A DNA stretch of 64,000 nucleotides from Emydura subglobosa (Eukaryota > Chordata > Testudines > Chelidae). Below are positions 57,654 through 64,000 of this stretch, piece by piece. The DNA lies in assembly GCA_007922225.1 (NCBI GenBank), contig ML679961.1, forward strand, positions 70,660,890 to 70,724,889, read 5' to 3'. Under the pieces are notes generated by a model, which did no database searches, was not told the DNA's origin, and saw only the letters and a program-made list of their open reading frames with translations. How positions within the stretch are numbered: the stretch's first letter is position 1; every line of letters begins with the position of its first letter. Both the position numbers and the translations under genes were made by a program.

Positions 57654-58829
57654 TAGGCTTGGCAGAATTTTGTCAATTTTCTAATTGACAATTTTTATCC
57701 GGCTTTATTTTAAAGATCTTTTTCTTCTGTTTTTACTGTTTTTATTTGTACAGTTGTGGGGGGTATAGCTGGGGTTAGGAAAGTGCTCATAGCTGGGCTG
57801 CAGAGGGCTCAGGAGAGCAGGGCGCAAGGTGTGAGGGAGGCTGTGGTCATCCTGGCTTGGCAGAGCAGAGACCCTCACCCTCTGCAGGACTGTAAGGAGG
57901 CCGATGAGCCACTGGCCACGGAGGAGGCCACCTTGCTGCTGAACAGTTCCTGCCTAGAGATGGCTCCCGCACTCCTGGTGAGTGACCGAGTGAGGCTGTG
58001 ACAGCGAGGCCACAGACAGCTCCCTGCACGGCTGTGGGGCTGGTGACAGTGGATGCAAGATGCGGGGAAGGTTGAGATCTTAGCAGGGCACAGCAGAGAC
58101 CCACCGCCAAGGCCCTGAGGAGGTGGAGGCATTCCCAGCTGTGGGGAAGGCCAACCCCGCTGCTGAATGGCTCTGCAGCCAGGGACAACTCGTCGTCGTT
58201 CAGGCCAGGGGTCTCCGCTCTGCCAGGCCAGGCCCACAGCCTTCCCGCCACCTGGTGCCGGCAGGGATTGGAGGTCACCGGCTCCGCCCCACCCACCCGT
58301 CAAAAGCAAGTGGAATTGTTCCAGAACAGGAACAGTTCAGCAGTAAGTGGCCTTCCCTGCCACCAGGGGCAATTCCTGCTCTTTGCAGTCCTGGTTGGGG
58401 GCCTCTGCTCTGCTTGGACAGGGTGACCACAGCCTCCCCGCCATCTTGTGCCTGCCCTCAAGGCTGTGCAGGGAGCCTTCTGCAGCCCTGCTATCATGAG
58501 CAAGGGAGCGAGGCTGTGACAGCAGAGCTGCAGCAGGCTCCCTGATTGGCTGCAGGGCTGGGGATACCTGATCCATGCAGGCCCAAGGTGCGGGGAAAAC
58601 TGCAATCTTGGGGTGGGAGGGCAGAGCAGAGTCGCCCAGCTGGCAAGTGAGAGAGTGGGTCTGAGACAGCTGGGCAGCAGAGGTCTCCCTGCACAGCGGG
58701 AGGGCCGGTGACACCCAATCTCTGCAGGCACACTGACTGTTACTGATTTTTTTCTGTTGATTTCAGTGTATTAGCTGAAATCGACATTTAGTGATCATTA
58801 TCAATTACAGTCGAATCCTGCCAAGCCTA
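57654..58829. mobile_element. 1.18-kb TIR element with GC-rich core
   Basis: Left end TAGGCTTGGCAGAATTTTGT and right end ACAGTCGAATCCTGCCAAGC (then CTA) are inverted repeats; the terminal 11 bases are perfect. AT-rich arms enclose about 900 bp of GC-rich sequence (57760-58735) with repeated units. The flanking 8-mers TGTACAAA and TGTATAAG match at 6/8, suggesting an hAT-like duplication. No transposase frame. Open frames of 80-149 codons in the core are on both strands and have no motifs. Confidence 0.75.
57980..58735. repeat. GC-rich degenerate tandem units
   Basis: The units share CGAGGCTGTGACAGC, GGCTCCCTG and GGGCTGGTGACA-type words, seen near 57990, 58510 and 58655. It is a minisatellite-like core within the TIR element. 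Confidence 0.55.
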
Positions 58830-61800
58830 TGTATAAGGCAAGCGTGATGATCTCGGGAGTGCTGCCAGAGGACAGCTGCTGTGATTCCTTTTGCAAAGGT
58901 GCATTATGCAGTCCCCAAGCGCCAGGCAGGCCAACCCCACTGGCCAGTGAGAATGGGAGTGACCTGGCCTTCACCTTCCAAGTGTCTGGTGATGTCAGAG
59001 ACAGATGGCCATTGTGTAACCCACTGATGAGTGCGTTACTTGACCCTCTCAATCCCTGATCCATGGAGGATGTGTCTGTCTGTTACAGCCTCACCCAGAA
59101 TCTGGCTCTTCAGCTCAAACTATACTTATGCTTTCAGGTCTGGAAGCACCCAGTTCAATCCTCAGTGCTAACCAAAATGGTGCCCATCGCTGTTGCAGGT
59201 GAAAGCGGGGAAGAGCCGCGTGTCTAGACTTTCTTTGCCAGAAGTTTCTTACTACTAATTCAGTTCTGGTGATGGCAGGCCTGCTCTAGACTGGGCTCCA
59301 GGTAGCTGCCAGCACTTTAAACACCACATCACCTAAATCTGCCCACAGCAGGTCTACGTGACAGTGCCTTGGCTACACTAGTATTCCTTGTGACAGACTG
59401 ATCATATCCTGTAATATCCTGGAACACCCTCATGGCAGTAAGATAAACCTTACTGAATTAAGACTAACACCTGGGGTACCGTCTACTAAAAATGCACTTG
59501 TGGATGTTATTGTGGCATTGTACGTTCCTTCTCTAGTGGGGAGGGGGGGATAACAGAGAAAGTTCACTGGTATCAACCCTTTGAAGCCACTCCCCAGAGA
59601 AATATGCATAAAGTAGTTCAGATTGGGTTCTCCATGGACCAGCAGACAAAGAAAGGTGTTTTGGATAAATAGCCTGGTTTTAAACTGGCTCAAGGCCTCC
59701 TTTCTTATCCAGCAAACACACAAGATCCCAGGTCCAAGGAGGGCCTCAATCCTCAGGGCCTACTAAGGTTTGTTCTGAGCTGAAGCTCAGACGAACGGGG
59801 AACCACAAGGAATCCCCTGGAGTGGAGGGGTGAAGGACCGCTCCTGCCAGAATCCATGCTAGGGGATGTTTGATGAGCTTATTAGCACATGTAGGTTCTT
59901 TGTTGTGCAATACCTAATAACTGTAGCAATGACACCTGTTATTCACCTCAGAGTAGAAAGCATGCAGGTGTTCTTGGGCAACTTGTCTATGCTGGGAATG
60001 ACACACTGAATACAGGGAACTGTGCAGCCTGGGAACATCCTGGTCAGAAGGGAGAGAGATGTCAGACTCCATCCGAGAGAGGCAACAGCTGGGGAGCTGG
60101 AAATCTGATCATGGGTGCCCATGCTGGGCCACTGAGGAGAAACAAAGGTTCAGTTGCTCTGAACTGTGACACTACTAAAGTTGATGCTACCAGTGGAGGT
60201 GAAGTACTGGTGACAATGGTGGAAATTTTGAGAGAAATCAGCTGGGGAGTACAAGAGCCAGGTTTGCTCCTGGCCTCTTACAAGAGTGCAGGTGGGTGGG
60301 AAGTTTCCTGGAGTCCTTTTCTCCCTCTCCCTTGCACGTCAGTGCAATCTATCCCTAAGCATACAGGGCAGCAGACAGGTAGTTTGAGTATACTAGAGAA
60401 AGAACAAAGTCTCTCCATCTCAGCGAGCTGATCTTTTGTGGTATCTTGTAACTGCTGTGCCCAGAAAGCTCACACTGAAACATTTCAAAGAGACCCTGCT
60501 GCTCCCTACATTTCTTAAATAGTTTGTCATTTCCATTCCTTTCCTCAGTGTTAGTGATGCCCTCTTGGGAACTGGTAAAGAAAGTCCCCCACCTGAGATG
60601 ATTTTTGCTTTTTAGGCAAGTGATGACTTATTCTCCTGGGTGCCTGGAATCAAACTGGACCTGGTTTGCGATTGCCCAGCATCGCTAATGATTGCACACA
60701 TGATCAGTGATGTGAGCAGCCCAGGAGCCTTCCACTTATTCAGAGTTTGTTTCACTTTAAGGAGATTTTCCTTTAAGGACAGGATAGTATGCCCTGCTCC
60801 TGCTCCCATTAAAATAGATGGGAATTCTGCCACTAAACTCAAATGGGAAATGGATTGGTCTGATTGTTTTATATACATATTATATGAAAACTTTTCATAA
60901 TGTGTGAAGAAGGAGCCTTCACAGAGTAATTCAGGAGATAAATGTTATTGTCTTAGATGTCTGAGGCTGAATAAATGAGGCAAAGCTTATTACTGCACCT
61001 TTGAACGGTTACAAGATAAGTAGATCCATCTTTCTTTCCATTCTTTTATTTGCAGCTTTACAGCGGTTGCGTCTCCCTTCTGGATGAGGCACTGGCCTCA
61101 TGTATAAATTTCAGCGGCAGCCTTTCTTCAAGTTATTACTTAGTGAGACTGATGGCTGCTGCTACCATTGCACATGGCTATTCCCTCTCGTCACTGAATG
61201 GAACACTTCACAGGAAGACAGAAGTGTTTGATGATCTTTGCATGCCTCACCACAGCCCAAAGAGGCAAGGAAGAGAATTACCCTTATATCAGCCCAGACA
61301 CAAGGACGCCTCAGTCATGTCATGCTCTTCTGAGTAGAGAGAGCACCCTAACTGACAGTGTGGGGCATATCAGTTCTCTGACATTCCTTCTGTTCACTCG
61401 CTAATCACGTCTAGAAAAGATGTTTATGGTACCTAGCCTAAGCAACGACAATAACTCTATCCAGCTCCACACTACACACTGCAGCATTACAATTCGGTTA
61501 CTCTGCTAGAGCTTGTTTGAGCCATAGACATTCGAGGCAGGCCTGTTCACTGTGGAGTGTACAACCTATGGGCCCAATCCTGTACGGTGCTGAGCAGCTT
61601 CCACTCCCACTAATTTTGAGCCGAGGATGCGTCGCACCTCCCAAGAGTTGCTCACTCCCTTGCCTCAGAGCTGCATTGGTATAATACTGTATCTCTTCAG
61701 CAGGTGGATGGGCATGAGGGGAGGCCAGATGTGGGTAACTATAATTAAAGCTCTTAAATGCCCATTTCAGAACAATTCCGTTGGTCACCGCTGATGCCAC

Positions 61801-62469
61801 AACAGCCTGGGGAATAGTATTTGTTAACGGGTAACTGTGACATTCTCAGCAATGGGCAGAACAAGCGCATAATAAATTGGAGGGGAAACTGTACACCCTA
61901 CATAAACGCAGACTATTGGAGATTTTAGGGTAGTATTTATCTGGATAGTTATTGTATGCTACCTGATCTTTAAAATCAGATACATTGTGGGCTATACATC
62001 GTAGGTAGCATTAAACCCCAATGTCTGGTTTTAGTAGATGAACTAAGATTGTACATTAAGTAGCTGCTAACATCTAGTCAGCAGCCAGAGGAAACTGATG
62101 CAGTCACCCAGGAGGGCTCAGAATTGCTACAGCAGCAAAAGTATAAAAGTAAATTACGAGACTGTTTACACAATGCCATTACAAAATAAAAGAAGCTTGA
62201 GACATGCCTTTGATGTATGAATTGCTTCACAGAATGAGAACGGGAACACCACACTTTAAACCTAGATAAAAAAGTAAACTTAGTGTGCAGAGCTCATGAG
62301 AGTCCATTAAGAACCAAGGGCTGCTAAAAATACATTTCCTCAGGGGGAAAAAAAGACACCAAACAACAAAGATACTAATAAAATAACAGTAGAAACCTGC
62401 ATTATAGAATAATTAGAGCAGAAGTTTGGGAGCCAGAACTTCAATGGGAATTAAAAAACCCTGATTGCT
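58830..62469. other. Mostly unique 3.6 kb
   Basis: No named element or gene. A dispersed CTCCCATTAAAATAGATGGG motif lies at about 60803. Confidence 0.4.
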
Positions 62470-62640
62470 GGCCACTTCACTGATATGCTTTGTGGCCTTC
62501 AGCAATCCATTTCCCCTCACCCTGTGCCTCAGTTTCTTTGTCTGTAAAATGGGGATAACTACTACTAATCAATCTGACAAGTGTTATGAGGCTTAACTCA
62601 ATGTAATTTGAGGTCCTCAGATGAAAAAGAGTGTTTTAGC
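62470..62640 (-). mobile_element. MIR copy, antisense
   Basis: TGTGGCCTTCAGCAATCCAT, CTGTGCCTCAGTTTCTTTGT, CTGTAAAATGGGGATAACTA and GTGTTATGAGGCTTAACTCA follow the antisense MIR order. Confidence 0.75.
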
Positions 62641-62735
62641 AGCCTGAAGTGTGTCACCTGCATTAATTAATTAGCAACATTGCTTTTCCAGGCTAAGCTC
62701 ATTCGCCAGGTTCAGTTCAGATGAAGAGAGAGTTA

Positions 62736-63085
62736 GGCTATGTCTACACTAGCACTTTGTCTGTAAAACTTTTGTTGGTCAAGGGTGTGTTTTTTCACAT
62801 AAGTGCAGACATGCAAGTCCATATAATAAAAACTATGCAGTGGGATTTTACCAACATAAGTGCATAAATACACCCCTGACTGACAAGTGCTGGCGTACAG
62901 TGCTATGTCGACAGGAGATGCTCTCCCACTGACATAGCTACTGCCGCTCGTTGGCAGGTGGTTTAATTATGCCGATGGGAGAGCTCTCTCCCCTTGGCAT
63001 AGAGCGGCTACACGGGAGACTTTACAGTGGCACAGCTGCAGCTGTACAGCTATGCTGCTGCAAGGTCTCTAGCATAGACATAGCC
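62736..63085. mobile_element. Harbinger-like MITE with TTA target duplication
   Basis: A 350-bp element with ends GGCTATGTCTACACTAG and CTAGCATAGACATAGCC, nearly perfect inverted repeats, flanked on both sides by TTA (62733-62735 and 63086-63088). The TWA duplication is the PIF/Harbinger hallmark. Interior halves are partly complementary (ACATAGCTACTGCCGCTC region). No transposase. Confidence 0.8.
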
Positions 63086-63529
63086 TTACAAACAACTGCA
63101 AAAAAGGGTGTTTATAGCACCAAACTGATAGATCCTGAATGGGTGATGGGCTAGAAGAAGCCACAGATATCAGAATATAAAGGTCTCTAAAAATGATTCC
63201 TACACGTTTCTGGAAGAATCTGCTAGAACAGTCCATTTATTCAACACTTTTGGAGTCTAATCAAATCTGACAGTGTCAGTGGTTATCACTTATTGGGTAG
63301 GCAGGTTCAGTGACTTTGAAAATTCCATTCAGTGCTATATTCTTGCCCTTTAAGCTGGCTTTGGAAGTTACTGTACACAATGATAGTTATCCTGGGATGC
63401 AGGGTGGCTATAGCGAGATGTTGTCTGCCTGCAAAACTGCAACAATAACAAGGTTGAGGTCATGGATCAGAGTTTTCTTGCCATCCTGAGCATACAGCAT
63501 GATTTGGGAGGACTGAACCCAGAGCTAGG

Positions 63530-63730
63530 TTTCAGGAACTGCCACTTACTATTCCTGACTCTGTCACTGACTTGGAACACATCTTTGGGTCAACCTTCTC
63601 CCTAAATTCTTATATAGTGTCTATTTCCACAGGATCCAACAGCCATTATGCCTCAATTTCTTCACTGATAAAATGATAAAACAGCCCCCCTTTCATAAAT
63701 GCCATAAGGACTAGCGAAGGCACAAGGTGC
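63530..63730 (-). mobile_element. MIR copy, antisense
   Basis: CTGACTCTGTCACTGACTTG, ATTATGCCTCAATTTCTTCA and CTGATAAAATGATAAAACAG follow the antisense MIR order, with a roughly 40-bp extra segment in the middle. Confidence 0.55.
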
Positions 63731-63764
63731 TATGCTGTAAGCAGTGTGCTCCTTAGGGGTAGGA

Positions 63765-63945
63765 TGGGTGTTTCAGACATCTGACTTCCAGTCTCAATTC
63801 TACCCGATTTGCAGGACTTAGGAAAAAGAAGGTGTAGAGAGGTTGCAATTTGTCTCATCAGCAAAATCAGGATAATTATACATACCCAACTTTGTAAATT
63901 GCTTTGAGAGATATGAATGAAAAAGCACGAATTGCTAGGTATTAT
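63765..63945 (-). mobile_element. Second adjacent MIR copy, antisense
   Basis: CCAGTCTCAATTCTACCCGA, TGTCTCATCAGCAAAATCAG, GATAATTATACATACCCAAC and TTGTAAATTGCTTTGAGAGA again run in antisense MIR order. Close tandem neighbour of the preceding copy. Confidence 0.5.
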
Positions 63946-64000
63946 CTTCCAAGGGATAACAACAGCACCTTAGAATAGTCACTCTCTATAGACATGACCT

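Noticed and set aside
57756..58545. Several 80-149-codon open frames on both strands
   Set aside because: All fall within the GC-rich core of a TIR element and repeat the minisatellite units. No motifs.
1..64000. CRISPR arrays, bacterial operons, phage or plasmid features
   Set aside because: No regularly spaced direct repeats, ribosome-binding sites or prokaryotic genes. The content is vertebrate repeats.

Overview
The window looks like non-coding amniote nuclear DNA, most likely from a turtle (Testudines). It has no operons, no long intact reading frame and no gene I can recognise. Its recognisable content is a dense layering of old transposable elements: CR1 LINE fragments on both strands, MIR/CORE-SINE relics, L2-like LINE remnants, Penelope-like element (PLE) tails, a DIRS-type tyrosine-recombinase retrotransposon, hAT-type elements with 8-bp target duplications, and Harbinger-like MITEs with TTA target duplications. 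DIRS, PLE and abundant CR1 together fit a turtle much better than a bird or mammal. A crocodilian or other reptile is not excluded. Family names come from memory of these repeats, not from a search.

Layout. 1-4755: a DIRS element read on the minus strand (5' inverted terminal repeat at 4540-4752, GC-rich gag-like region, reverse transcriptase, RNase H region, tyrosine recombinase, then an internal complementary region and 3' inverted repeat at 335-1). It is broken by frameshifts and stops. 5-15 kb: MITEs, a CR1 tail, MIR, a PLE fragment encoding a GIY-YIG endonuclease (9692-10250), an antisense solo LTR (10651-11151) and a small hAT (14042-14247). 15-29 kb: a degraded L2-like LINE on the minus strand, a MIR interrupted by an insertion, an hAT (23798-24192), several palindromic MITEs, and a mosaic element at 27.15-28.08 kb with tRNA-like blocks. 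30-32.2 kb: the longest CR1 copy, with frameshifts and a damaged active site. 32-47 kb: mostly unique sequence with MIR and CR1 scraps, a PLE inverted tail pair (38.9-39.1 kb) and a Harbinger-like MITE. 47-50 kb: a second PLE inverted tail pair holding a decayed hammerhead-ribozyme-like core, then a GC-rich LTR-like island (48.56-49.65 kb) with CCAAT, GC and TATA boxes. 51-54 kb: CR1, an L2-like 3' end and a 1,088-bp hAT with a perfect 8-bp duplication. 57.6-58.8 kb: another TIR element with a GC-rich core. 62.7-63.1 kb: a Harbinger-like MITE, bordered by MIR copies.

No host gene or exon could be supported. A few repeat-free blocks (34.1-34.8, 37.2-37.6 and 50.2-50.4 kb) have the texture of conserved non-coding sequence, but that is a hypothesis needing a cross-species alignment. 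The most interesting signals are the hammerhead-like motifs in the paired PLE tails, whose decay can be read as CpG deamination in opposite directions in the two arms, and the repeated occurrence of GC-rich minisatellite arrays inside otherwise AT-rich mobile elements.
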